Made by a program: the position numbers and the translations under genes. This document shows positions 1 through 8,970 of a stretch of DNA of 64,000 nt, piece after piece (the stretch's first letter is position 1; each line of letters begins with the position of its first letter). This stretch comes from Pirellula staleyi DSM 6068 (GTDB taxonomy: Bacteria; Planctomycetota; Planctomycetia; Pirellulales; Pirellulaceae), in NCBI GenBank assembly GCA_945875845.1, contig CAMCMB010000003.1, forward strand, positions 62,001 through 126,000, given 5' to 3'. The notes under the pieces were generated by a model that was not told the origin of the DNA, searched no databases, and saw nothing but the letters and a program-made list of their open reading frames with translations.

Positions 1-571
1 CGTGTCCACTCCGCTTGATCATGATGTTGGACGCCTTAATATCACCGTGGACGATATTTTCACGATGTAAGGCGGCAAGCCCGGTTAAACAGTCGCGTAC
101 GATGGCGACCGCAACTCCCGCCTTGAAGCGAGCGTGCGCCGGGCCGGCCGTTATGATGACATTGTTGATATAATCCCATCGGCGCTGCGAAATTCGCCCT
201 CGGATTTTTGATATTCGTTCTAACCTGAGGAGGTCGCGAAGGTCGAAACCGTCGATCCACTCCATGATTAGAATACGAATGCGGTTTCGATCGATGAAGT
301 CAAGAACACTGAGCACGCTTTCGTGTTGAATACGGGCGACCGAAGAAGCGACTGCACCGATTCTAGACATGGCTTCGTCATAGCCCGCTTGGCTTCCAAA
401 ACGTTCTGGCGAGAATACCTTCATGGCGACCGGCAACGCAAATCCATCGGCTCCGCGTCGGGTCGATAGAAAAACAACCCCTTGGCCACCGCTACCTAGG
501 ACCCGATCTAGTTTATGATACGTCATCCATTGGAGTTTGCGTTCCTCGAGCACGACTTGGTAACGAGACAT
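1..571 (-). CDS. Ser/Thr protein kinase, N-terminal part (runs off the window)
   Basis: Open frame from an ATG at 571 down to the window edge, 190 codons without a stop. It starts MSRYQVVLEERK. A glycine-rich ATP loop GSGGQG lies at residues 26-31, a VAMK lysine at 51, a hinge-like LIMEWIDGFDL around 101-111, and the catalytic loop HGDIKASN at 175-182, so this is an Hanks-type Ser/Thr kinase whose N-lobe and catalytic loop are visible. The catalytic loop has Gly instead of the usual Arg before the Asp (HGD for HRD), typical of kinases not controlled through activation-loop phosphorylation. The DFG motif and any C-terminal sensor lie outside the window. It is divergent from the next gene, about 100 bp away. 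Substrate unknown. Confidence 0.9.
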   Translation of the reverse strand, partial: MSRYQVVLEERKLQWMTYHKLDRVLGSGGQGVVFLSTRRGADGFALPVAMKVFSPERFGSQAGYDEAMSRIGAVASSVARIQHESVLSVLDFIDRNRIRILIMEWIDGFDLRDLLRLERISKIRGRISQRRWDYINNVIITAGPAHARFKAGVAVAIVRDCLTGLAALHRENIVHGDIKASNIMIKRSGH

Positions 572-673
572 CAACTCTGGATTGCAAACCGCACCCGTCT
601 CGCCCCCGAACGTCGGTGTTCGAAAATCGCCAGCAAAAGTTGTCGTCTCCATGAAATCGTCCACGAGGGGAAA

Positions 674-3394
674 ATGAATCGCTTTATTATGATGCAGCTT
701 ACTCCATGTCTGAAGTGTAGCCCATTGCATTTGCGCATCACTCCACTGCGGACGACTATTTCCTTTGTGTCCATAATTTTTTGTTTTTTTTTGATTTCAT
801 ATGGAGGGCTAGTTGGTTATTTGCCTGCCCAAGATGCATCGGACGTATTTTCTCAGGCTTCGTTTGGTCCCTCCGCAACTGCCGAACACCCCGACATCGT
901 ATTTATCGAATCGCTATTGAACGCGGGTTTCTTTGATTTATGTATCGAATCTTGCCGAAGCCGACAACAGGTTGCCAATGGGAAAGATTCGGATGCCGCA
1001 GCGCGTTGGACATACTTGTTGATGCAATCGATTGTTTCCAAAAACGCTTCGGACGCTGCGATCTTGGAAAAGCCGGAGGCGATGGAGTCGGTGCTAGCCG
1101 AAGTACGCGAATTGGCGGAATCCTTTGACGATAAGCCGCGGGCCTTGTGGTTGAAATATAGATATCAATGGTGTCGTTGGTTCCTACTGCGGCGAACGCT
1201 TGCCGCATATTTGGCGGTTCCCGCTCGACAAGCTCTTCGCGACTGGTCGCTTGAATCGTTGCGCAATGGTTTCGATGAGATAGAACTTCTACAGCTACAA
1301 ATTCAAAAAGCCCCGGGCCGCAGTGAAAAAAATCCCTCCAAAGGACTTCCGACTTCGTCGCAGTGGATTAGTTTGACCAACGATACTCATTTGCTTCAAG
1401 CGGACCTGTTCCTGTTGCAAGCATTGTTCTATCCAAGCAAAAGCACTCAGCGCATCGCGACCGCAACGCAAATGCTCGCCTCGCTTGACAAAGCCGCAAC
1501 GCAGATCAGTGAATCGTGGGTTGGTCGTCCCAATGTGGAGTTAGCGCGATGCAACGCCTTGATTCTTTTGGATCGCCCCGCAGACGCGCTATCCGAACTT
1601 GCCAAGCTTCAAAAACGCCTGCAGCAACCGACCGATGCCAATCGAAAACCGAGCGATCGCTGGAAACAACGCATCGCGACACTGTCCGCCGAAGCAAATC
1701 GAAATATGGGCAATCTCAGCGAGTCAAACCGTTGGCTCGAAAGTGTCGGTGGCTGGACTCAAGCGCCCGAAATCGCAATTGAGTATTTTGCAAACCTGAT
1801 CGAAGCCTCGCCTGGAAAAACGACAACTGAGACTCAATTGGCTCAGGCCATTCAAATCAAAAGCGAGATTGGTAAGCGATTCGGTACCTACTGGCAACAA
1901 CGCGCCGACGCCATCCTGTTGTCTAACCCTTTGTCTGGTTCGGATACGGTAAGCCGAAATCGTGAGCCCTCCGAATCTCCAACCTCGCGAATGCCATCGG
2001 TCAAATTAGAACTGTTGATGTCGGAAGCCAAACAACTGCTTGCAGCCAAGCAATGGCAAAAGGCAATCGAAAAACTGAATCAAGCGGAATCGTTAGCAGC
2101 CAATACCAAGGATGAAAAAGCTGCGTTGGACCTCGCGATCAATGCCGCAGTCATCTTTTCCAGCAACAAGCAAACAGAAAAGGCACAAAGCGAATTTCAT
2201 CGAGCCGCTCTCGCGTATCGCAATGCACCGAAAGCACCCGATGCAGCCTTGATGTCTGTTTGGAATTTCGAATGGTCCGAAAACGACGCAACTGGTAAGG
2301 ATAGTACCGATTCGATCTACCGAGGTCGCTTGTTGGATGTCATCCTCACATGGCCGAGCACACCGCAAGCGGAAAAAGCGGTTGTCCAGTTGGACAAATA
2401 TTTACTGGAAACCGAACAATTTTCCGCTTTGCTAGACATGTGGAGCAAGCGGATCGATTCGTTCTCAATGGAAGCGATGAATCAAGATGTTGCAGCTCAA
2501 CGCTTTGGTACCTTCGACAACGCCCTTGCTCGCTATGCGTTCGTTCAATTGTTAACGCAAGAGGCTTGGTTCGATCGGTCGATCTACAGCGACGCTGAGT
2601 ACAACCAAATGCAATCGTCCTTGAACGCATTGCGAACTCAACTCATTGCAAAGTCCGCCAAGGAATGGAGCCGAACCACCGAGTTAGTCCTGAGTGAATT
2701 CACTGTCGCACACCGTTGGCCTTCGGCTGATTTTTGGCCCGTGGATCGACATGTGAACGACTTACGGATGCCCATTAGTCTTGCTTGGATGGGAGGCACC
2801 AACGGTGTTGGTTTTGAAACGCCGATTTTGTTTAGGGACCCATGTGCCGAGGTGGCATTGATCTGGGCGCGGGCAGAGTTTGTTTACCAGCAATCGTTGA
2901 GAAAAGGGATCGCAGGTCCTATCGATCCATCGCTCGTCGAGCAACTCCAATTGAGCGTCGATAGAATGAAATCGATTTTGAATCGAGAAAACGGTGTGGC
3001 GCAACAAGGCATTGGGGATCGCCCATTCGGGCAATGGAAACGGTCGATTCAGTTGTACGAAGCGGCCCTCCAAGGTTGGTCTGGTGAAGAGCCTCGCAGC
3101 GTTTCGACGTTGAAATCCGCCATCCAAGCGGACCCAACGAACCCGTGGTGGCTGTATCGCTCGGCAAGGCTCATTCAAACGCTCAGCGGACAACGCGAGC
3201 AAGCGATTCAGCAATTCCGTTCGCTGGCCAGTGGCTTTGCTGCGGGAAGCGACATCTGGTTGGAAGCCAGATCGCGAACCGTTCAAACCTTGCGACAGAT
3301 CGGCAATGACAAAGCAGCTCAGGAGTTGGTCGAACTCGTGTTGGCCACGTATCCATCCCTAACGAGCGAGTGGAAGCAACGGTTCGCGAGGTGA
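674..3394 (+). CDS. Large secreted helical-repeat (TPR-like) protein, function unknown
   Basis: 906 residues from the ATG at 674, chosen because a GAGGGG Shine-Dalgarno lies just upstream and a hydrophobic segment (TTISFVSIIFCFFLIS, residues about 28-43) then forms a signal peptide or anchor ending near LPAQDA. The open frame extends upstream to 515, but that part crosses the divergent kinase start and is probably not coding. The body is rich in Ala, Leu, Gln and amphipathic helices of TPR character (for example around residues 545-600 and near the C terminus, where units like AIQADPTNPWWLYRSARL occur). No catalytic motif recognised. Probably a periplasmic scaffold; it may work with the divergent kinase, which is inference from position only. 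Confidence 0.75.
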   Translation: MNRFIMMQLTPCLKCSPLHLRITPLRTTISFVSIIFCFFLISYGGLVGYLPAQDASDVFSQASFGPSATAEHPDIVFIESLLNAGFFDLCIESCRSRQQVANGKDSDAAARWTYLLMQSIVSKNASDAAILEKPEAMESVLAEVRELAESFDDKPRALWLKYRYQWCRWFLLRRTLAAYLAVPARQALRDWSLESLRNGFDEIELLQLQIQKAPGRSEKNPSKGLPTSSQWISLTNDTHLLQADLFLLQALFYPSKSTQRIATATQMLASLDKAATQISESWVGRPNVELARCNALILLDRPADALSELAKLQKRLQQPTDANRKPSDRWKQRIATLSAEANRNMGNLSESNRWLESVGGWTQAPEIAIEYFANLIEASPGKTTTETQLAQAIQIKSEIGKRFGTYWQQRADAILLSNPLSGSDTVSRNREPSESPTSRMPSVKLELLMSEAKQLLAAKQWQKAIEKLNQAESLAANTKDEKAALDLAINAAVIFSSNKQTEKAQSEFHRAALAYRNAPKAPDAALMSVWNFEWSENDATGKDSTDSIYRGRLLDVILTWPSTPQAEKAVVQLDKYLLETEQFSALLDMWSKRIDSFSMEAMNQDVAAQRFGTFDNALARYAFVQLLTQEAWFDRSIYSDAEYNQMQSSLNALRTQLIAKSAKEWSRTTELVLSEFTVAHRWPSADFWPVDRHVNDLRMPISLAWMGGTNGVGFETPILFRDPCAEVALIWARAEFVYQQSLRKGIAGPIDPSLVEQLQLSVDRMKSILNRENGVAQQGIGDRPFGQWKRSIQLYEAALQGWSGEEPRSVSTLKSAIQADPTNPWWLYRSARLIQTLSGQREQAIQQFRSLASGFAAGSDIWLEARSRTVQTLRQIGNDKAAQELVELVLATYPSLTSEWKQRFAR

Positions 3395-3457
3395 TTGCAG
3401 TCGGCACCCCGCTTACGGGCACGGGTTGTCATTGCGTGGCACGAGCGTCTCGCTCGT

Positions 3458-3546
3458 GAATTCATGGGCGAGACACCTCATGCCACTGAATTCATGGGCG
3501 AGACGCCTCATGCCATTGAATTCATGGGCGAGACGCCCATGCCACT
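3458..3546. repeat. Three tandem 30-bp units in a gene-free gap
   Basis: The 3395-3778 gap contains no gene. It holds three direct units of 30 bp beginning GAATTCATGGGCGAGAC at 3458, 3488 and 3518, preceded by a short palindrome CACGAGCGTCTCGCTCGTG (3440-3458). A related single copy with the same palindrome lies at 36974-37026, so this is a dispersed family that expanded in tandem here. The remainder of the gap (3547-3778) shows no recognisable element apart from the probable promoter of the next operon. Confidence 0.8.
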
Positions 3547-3778
3547 TTCGGATACCTAGTATCACCATCCAAAAATTCACAGCCTATCCGTGAAAGAACA
3601 CGCTATTCAAGTTACTTTTGCGGTGCAAAAGGCGACTATTTTGTGCCTCGAGAATAAGTAGACAGCATCTGGGAATGCCACTCTTGCTAGTAGTATTGTT
3701 CTCGCCGCCGGAAAAATCGGCTAGACTCATTTGCATGTGAATGATCCACCCTCTCGAATCCATCACAAAAGAGTTGCC

Positions 3779-5365
3779 GTGTCCACGCTTCGTGAAATTT
3801 CGGAATCGATTCGACTCGAAGAGATGACGCTGATGCAAGGAGGCGGAAAGTCGGGCTCAGACCGTCAACGTAAGCTCGGGCGTCTGCCAGTTCGCGAACG
3901 GCTTTCCGCCCTGCTCGATCCCTCCCGTCCATTCCTAGAATTGGGGCTTTGGGCCGCGTACCAAATGTACCCTGAGTGGGGTCAAGTGCCCGCAGCCGGA
4001 GTCATTTCGGGTATCGGTTGGATTCATGGCCGCCCTTGCATGATCGTTGCCAATGACGCTACCGTCAAAGCCGGTTCGATGTTTCCTCAGTCGGTCAAGA
4101 AACTCATTCGGGCGCAAAAAATCACGCAGCGACTTCGATTACCGATCGTCTACCTCGTGGATTCGGCAGGTGTGTTTCTCCCGTTACAAGACGAGATATT
4201 TCCCGATGAAGATGACTTTGGAAGGATCTTTCGCAACAACGCGGTTCTGTCCGCGAACGGGATTCCCCAGTATGCCGCCGTGATGGGCAACTGCATTGCG
4301 GGCGGAGCGTATTTGCCTGTTCTGTGCGATAAGATTTTGATGACCGAAGGGAGTCAGCTCTGTTTGGCAGGCCCCGCGCTTGTCAAAGCTGCCATCGGAC
4401 AAACGGCAGACCCTGAAGAACTGGGGGGAGCCCGTATGCATTCGGCCATCAGCGGAACCGTCGATTTTCATGAAAAAGATGACCCTGCCTGTTTGGAAAG
4501 GCTTCGATCGCTGATCCACATGTTACCCGTTAACGCGACGTCGATGAGCGGTCCAGAACCGGTTCGAGATCAGAACGATGTCTACAGTCTCGTTCAAGCG
4601 GACGGGCGTGGAGAGTACGATGTGCGCGAGCTTCTTGACTGCATCGTAGACGCGAATAGTTTCCAAGAGTTTAGAGCGGACTACGGGCGAACGATTGTCA
4701 CAGGCTACGTTCGAATCAACGGATCGCCCGCGGGTGTCGTTGCCAATCAACGCAAGCGATCTCAATCCGCCCAAGGAGAACTTCAAATTGGCGGAGTGCT
4801 TTACGGCGATTCTGCCGAGAAAGCAGCCCGATTTGTATCCGATTGCAATCAGACTCGCATCCCACTGATCTTCTTCCAAGATGTCCAAGGGTTCATGGTC
4901 GGCAAGCAATCCGAGCAATCGGGAATCATTCGTTCCGGCGCTCAACTCGTGCATGCCATGAGCACAGCCACGGTCCCTAAGTTTACGGTCATCGTCGGCA
5001 GTTCGTATGGTGCCGGAAATTATGCAATGTGTGGACGAGCATACGATCCATCTTTGATCCTTGCTTGGCCCAATGCTCGCTACGCAGTGATGGGTGGCAA
5101 TCAAGCAGCCGACACGATGCTGACACTTCGCATTCGCGAGTCCGAAAAGTCAGGGAATAAGCTCTCGGCAGAAGCGATTCAAGAATTGCGAGACACGATT
5201 CGAAAACAATACGAAGACCAAACCGACATTCGTTACGGTGCGGCTCGCGGATGGGTCGACGCCATCATTGCGCCTCATGAGACAAGGCTCTGGTTGAGCT
5301 CCGCACTTTCGGTCCTGCGCCCATCGGAGTTCCTTCAATCGCCTCACGCAGGATTGGAGGTTTGA
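3779..5365 (+). CDS. Biotin-dependent acyl-CoA carboxylase, carboxyltransferase (beta) subunit
   Basis: 528 residues. Carboxyltransferase of the methylcrotonyl-/geranyl-CoA carboxylase type: it moves CO2 from biotin to an acyl-CoA. Visible signs are the N-terminal GGGKSGSDRQRKLGRL segment, the acyl-CoA binding part with LVDSAGVFLPLQ, NCIAGGAYLPV and the C-terminal half with IFFQDVQGFMVG, GSSYGAGNYAMCGRAYDP and WPNARYAVMGG. These match the MCC-beta family over full length (usual size 520-550). The frame is open from a TTG at 3731; I chose the GTG at 3779, which gives the start MSTLREISES close to family starts, but a GTG at 3737 is possible. The biotin carboxylase (alpha) partner is not in the window. 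It overlaps the next gene by TGATG, so co-translation is likely. Confidence 0.9.
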   Translation: MSTLREISESIRLEEMTLMQGGGKSGSDRQRKLGRLPVRERLSALLDPSRPFLELGLWAAYQMYPEWGQVPAAGVISGIGWIHGRPCMIVANDATVKAGSMFPQSVKKLIRAQKITQRLRLPIVYLVDSAGVFLPLQDEIFPDEDDFGRIFRNNAVLSANGIPQYAAVMGNCIAGGAYLPVLCDKILMTEGSQLCLAGPALVKAAIGQTADPEELGGARMHSAISGTVDFHEKDDPACLERLRSLIHMLPVNATSMSGPEPVRDQNDVYSLVQADGRGEYDVRELLDCIVDANSFQEFRADYGRTIVTGYVRINGSPAGVVANQRKRSQSAQGELQIGGVLYGDSAEKAARFVSDCNQTRIPLIFFQDVQGFMVGKQSEQSGIIRSGAQLVHAMSTATVPKFTVIVGSSYGAGNYAMCGRAYDPSLILAWPNARYAVMGGNQAADTMLTLRIRESEKSGNKLSAEAIQELRDTIRKQYEDQTDIRYGAARGWVDAIIAPHETRLWLSSALSVLRPSEFLQSPHAGLEV

Positions 5366-7152
5366 TGGATACGATACGAGTGGGAAACGCGCAAGCTTTT
5401 TGGGGGGATCGCCCGACTGCGGCAACGGAATTGATCGCTCAAGTGCCCGAGCTCGATTTCCTAACGATGGACTATCTCGCCGAAGTGTCAATGTCCATAT
5501 TAGCGATCCAGCGCGAACGCAATTCTTCGTTAGGCTACGCGCAAGATTTTGTGGAGGTCGTTCGGAGCTTGGCTGCGTATTGGGCTGCTGGCGGTCGATG
5601 TCGACTCATCGCGAATGCCGGTGGGCTCAATCCGTTGGGATGTGCGCAAGCGTGTGTGTTGGCTTTGGAGAAAGCCGGCTGCCGATCGATGAAGCTCGGC
5701 GTTGTCAGCGGCGACAATGTACTTCCTCAACTCGTTGATATCGGCGGCGACGAGTCTTTCTTTCAAAACTTGGATTCAACAGAGCCGCTTTCCAAGGTGC
5801 GGGAACGATTGGTCACAGCCAACGCCTACTTAGGTTGTGATGGCATCGTGGAATCGCTTCGAGCAGGTGCAGATATCGTCATTACGGGCCGCATCGCGGA
5901 CCCCTCACTGGTCGTTGCACCCTGCGTTTATTCGTTTGGATGGGAACCCGAGGATTGGGACCGATTGGCTGGAGCAACGGTTGCTGGTCATTTGCTTGAG
6001 TGTGGCACTCATGTGACCGGCGGAATTTCGACGGATTGGCTCGCTGTTCCAGACCCAGCACACATCGGATTTCCAATCGCTGAGATCCATCGCGACGGAA
6101 GCTGCATCATCACCAAATCCGTATGCTCGGGCGGTCATGTGACGCTCGAAACGGTGAAAGAACAACTCCTCTACGAAATCGGGGACCCATTTCGATACCA
6201 GAGTCCGGATGTAACCGTATCCTTCCTGAACTTAGAGCTCAGCGTTGTCGGAAAGAATCGTGTCGCGGTCCAAGGGGCCGCAGGTCGAGCTCGCCCCGAA
6301 ACCTTGAAAGTCAGCGCAACGTATCGCGATGGATTCCGAGCTGCGGGGATGCTGACATTTTTTGGACCTGAGTCAGTTCTGAAAGCGCGCAAGTGCGGGG
6401 ACATAGTACTGCAAACTCTCAGAGAAGCGGGCCACGTTTATCGCGATTCCATCATCGAGTGCTTGGGAAATGCCGAGAGCATTCCTATCCCAAATCTGTC
6501 AAATCGAAACGAGCATTCTTTCGAGACCGTTCTGCGAATGGCCGTCGAATCCGATTCCAAATCTGCGGTGGAGCAATTCTCGAAAGCATTGATCCCATTG
6601 GTAACCTCAGGCCCACAAGGAACAACTGGTTACGCCGAAGGAAGACCTCGCGTGCATCCCGTTTTTCGCTATTGGCCGTGCTTGATCGAAGCGAATCGAT
6701 GCAATCCTCGGGTGAACTTCCTGACGACGACCGATGCGTTTGCAATCCGAACGACTTCGCCGACTTGGCCACCACCGAACACACGCTGGCCACAACCGGC
6801 GGCGAGTCTACTTTCGGCACAACCAGAAACAATCGAACCAGCGCATGCTCGCGTGTTATCCGATATCGCGTATGGCCGCAGTGGCGACAAAGGTGTCGGA
6901 GCCAACATCGGTATTCTTGTGCGTTCGATGCGGAACTATGACTGGCTCAATACGTTTTTAACGGCAAACCGAGTACAGCGTTTTTTCGATCCGATCGGCG
7001 TGGACTCGGTCGAAAGGTTTGAGTTACCAAACCTCGGGGGATTCAATTTTGTAGTGCGTGGAATCCTGCGACGCGGTCTTCGAAACGACTCGCAAGGCAA
7101 GGCGCTTGCTCAGGCACTGTTGTCGATTCCTCTAACGGATGCGTCGATGTAA
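5365..7152 (+). CDS. AtuA-family protein (acyclic terpene utilisation, DUF1446)
   Basis: 595 residues from the ATG at 5365, which overlaps the upstream stop (TGATG) and has GGAGG four bases upstream. The N-terminal 450 residues match the DUF1446/AtuA family: LDFLTMDYLAEVSMSIL, CRLIANAGGLNPLGCA, GADIVITGRIADPSLV and LLECGTHVTGG are characteristic phrases. After a Pro-rich linker, the C-terminal 100 residues (DIAYGRSGDKGVGANIGI through GGFNFVVRGIL) are the small AtuA-associated ferredoxin-fold domain. In pseudomonads atuA sits in the citronellol/geraniol degradation operon beside the geranyl-CoA carboxylase genes, and the same pairing with a carboxyltransferase is seen here. The reaction of AtuA is not established. 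The order strongly supports an isoprenoid or branched acyl-CoA pathway. Confidence 0.88.
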   Translation: MDTIRVGNAQAFWGDRPTAATELIAQVPELDFLTMDYLAEVSMSILAIQRERNSSLGYAQDFVEVVRSLAAYWAAGGRCRLIANAGGLNPLGCAQACVLALEKAGCRSMKLGVVSGDNVLPQLVDIGGDESFFQNLDSTEPLSKVRERLVTANAYLGCDGIVESLRAGADIVITGRIADPSLVVAPCVYSFGWEPEDWDRLAGATVAGHLLECGTHVTGGISTDWLAVPDPAHIGFPIAEIHRDGSCIITKSVCSGGHVTLETVKEQLLYEIGDPFRYQSPDVTVSFLNLELSVVGKNRVAVQGAAGRARPETLKVSATYRDGFRAAGMLTFFGPESVLKARKCGDIVLQTLREAGHVYRDSIIECLGNAESIPIPNLSNRNEHSFETVLRMAVESDSKSAVEQFSKALIPLVTSGPQGTTGYAEGRPRVHPVFRYWPCLIEANRCNPRVNFLTTTDAFAIRTTSPTWPPPNTRWPQPAASLLSAQPETIEPAHARVLSDIAYGRSGDKGVGANIGILVRSMRNYDWLNTFLTANRVQRFFDPIGVDSVERFELPNLGGFNFVVRGILRRGLRNDSQGKALAQALLSIPLTDASM

Positions 7153-7175
7153 CTTTAGAACTTCGGGCGGTGAAC

Positions 7176-8879
7176 ATGAACGGCATTGCAAACTCGATAG
7201 ATGACCAAGAGGCACCTTGGGTTGCCGGTAAAACCATCGGAGAGGTCTTGAGACAGACGGCCAGGAAGTTTCCGGACCAAGATGCCGTTTACTTTCTTGC
7301 AAAGGATGTTCGATGGAGCTGGACAAGACTCGATCAAGAAGTGGATAAGGTCGCTCGAAGCTTACTGGCGTTGGGACTTCGGCGAGGGGATCACTTTGGA
7401 ATCTGGGCCACGAATGTTCCCGAATGGGTCGTGTTGCAGTTTGCGACGGCTCGCATCGGCGTGCTCTTGGTAACGATCAATCCTTCGTATCGAACCAATG
7501 AGCTTGCCTATGCGATCAAACAATCTGAATTGTGCGGGCTTGCGTCGATCGATCATTATAAAAGTACGGACTATTTTGCGGCCTTAAACGAAGCGATCCC
7601 GGAGCTTGCGTCTCAATCCACGAATTGCTTGACGTGCGAACAGTTTCCAAAATTGAAGTGGGTGATCAGCATACGTGGGGAGGCCCCCGCAGGAGCCCTC
7701 TCTTGGCAAGACCTGCTCGCGTTATCCGGTTCTATTTCGAACGAGCAATTGCAGGCTGCACAACTGGAGGTGCGCTGCGACGATCCTATCAATATTCAAT
7801 TCACATCCGGCACGACTGGATTTCCTAAAGGAGCTATGCTTTCGCACCGAAACATTCTTCTCAACGCCTACTATGCAGGCGCAAATCAAGAGTTTACTTC
7901 GGCAGACCGGATCTGCATTCCAGTCCCGTTGTACCACTGCTTTGGGTGTGTCCTGGGAACGCTTTGCTCCACCGTACATGGAGCGACGATGGTATTCCCA
8001 TCCGAGGGCTTTCATGCCGGTGCGACCTTGCGTGCCATCGAACAGGAGCGATGTACCGCCGTGTATGGCGTCCCAACGATGTTCATTTCGATGTTGGAGC
8101 ATGCGGACTACCCGACACGCCAGTTAAAATCCCTGCGCACCGGGATCATGGCAGGCAGCCCATGTCCGATCGAGTTGATGAAGAAAGTCACAAGTGAGAT
8201 GGGGGCCTCGCAAATGACGATCGGCTACGGACAAACCGAAGCCTCTCCCTTGGTAACGCAGACCCGCGTTCATGATTCCTTAGACCTGCGCGTTGGAACG
8301 GTGGGCCGATCATTGCCTGGGGTTGAGGTTAAATTGATCGCCCCCGAAACTGGAGAAACCGTGGGGGATATGGAGCACGGTGAATTATGTAGTCGAGGAC
8401 ACAATGTCATGATCGGCTATTTCAAGATGCCGGACAAAACGACGGAGGCAATCGATGCGGAGGGATGGTTGCACTCTGGTGATTTGGCGCTGCGGCAGGC
8501 GGATGGGTACTACCGCATCACGGGTCGACTGCGCGATTTGATCATTCGCGGGGGTGAAAACGTGTACCCTCGCGAGATTGAAGAGTTGCTGTTTCAGCAT
8601 CCGGATGTTGAGGACGTGCAAGTGATCGGAGTTCCAGATCGCAAATTCGGCGAAGAGGTTATGGCTTGGATTCGCTTGCGAAATGGAAGTTCAACACCTG
8701 TGGAGGAGTTGAAGGCGTTTTGCAAAGCCAAGTTGGCTTACTTTAAGGTGCCGCATTATTGGAAATTGGTAGAATCGTTTCCCATGACGGTCACGGGGAA
8801 AATACAAAAATACAAGATGCGAGAAATCAGCATCGAGGAACTTGGTCTGCAGGACGTTGCAAAGATCAAAACGGCATGA
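7176..8879 (+). CDS. AMP-forming acyl-CoA synthetase (ANL superfamily)
   Basis: 567 residues. It activates a carboxylic acid to its CoA thioester through an acyl-adenylate. Motifs in order: phosphate loop FTSGTTGFPKGAMLSH (about residue 208), GYGQTEASP adenine motif, the hinge region GWLHSGDLALRQADGYY followed by ITGRLRDLIIRGGENVYP, and the C-terminal catalytic lysine in TVTGKIQKYKMRE. The pattern resembles medium-chain/fatty acyl and AtuH-like synthetases. Start is either GTG 7170 or ATG 7176; the ATG has GGGCGG about five bases upstream. Same strand as the AtuA and carboxyltransferase genes with a 23-bp gap, so it probably supplies the acyl-CoA that the carboxylase uses. Exact substrate unknown. 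Confidence 0.9.
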   Translation: MNGIANSIDDQEAPWVAGKTIGEVLRQTARKFPDQDAVYFLAKDVRWSWTRLDQEVDKVARSLLALGLRRGDHFGIWATNVPEWVVLQFATARIGVLLVTINPSYRTNELAYAIKQSELCGLASIDHYKSTDYFAALNEAIPELASQSTNCLTCEQFPKLKWVISIRGEAPAGALSWQDLLALSGSISNEQLQAAQLEVRCDDPINIQFTSGTTGFPKGAMLSHRNILLNAYYAGANQEFTSADRICIPVPLYHCFGCVLGTLCSTVHGATMVFPSEGFHAGATLRAIEQERCTAVYGVPTMFISMLEHADYPTRQLKSLRTGIMAGSPCPIELMKKVTSEMGASQMTIGYGQTEASPLVTQTRVHDSLDLRVGTVGRSLPGVEVKLIAPETGETVGDMEHGELCSRGHNVMIGYFKMPDKTTEAIDAEGWLHSGDLALRQADGYYRITGRLRDLIIRGGENVYPREIEELLFQHPDVEDVQVIGVPDRKFGEEVMAWIRLRNGSSTPVEELKAFCKAKLAYFKVPHYWKLVESFPMTVTGKIQKYKMREISIEELGLQDVAKIKTA

Positions 8880-8893
8880 TCGCGAATTAAAAT

Positions 8894-8951
8894 GTGGCGT
8901 AAGCTTCCAGCTTGCGTTTTTTTCACATCGCAAGCTGGAAGCTTACGCCAC
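8894..8951. repeat. Perfect 22-bp inverted repeat between convergent genes
   Basis: Arms at 8894-8915 (starting GTGGCGTAAGCTTCC) and 8930-8951 are exact reverse complements, with a 14-base loop that contains the T run. Lying between the convergent synthetase and crotonase genes, the transcript would fold strongly in both directions. The T run is in the loop, not after the stem, so it is not a textbook intrinsic terminator, though it may act as one. The core CTTCCAGC is shared with hairpins at 34903-34982, 48837-48890 and 63370-63392, suggesting a dispersed family. Confidence 0.85.
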
Positions 8952-8970
8952 TTTGGGATCGAGCTGTTCC

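Noticed and set aside
8894-8951. Standard rho-independent terminator
   Set aside because: The T run is in the loop and not after the stem on either strand; listed as a repeat instead.
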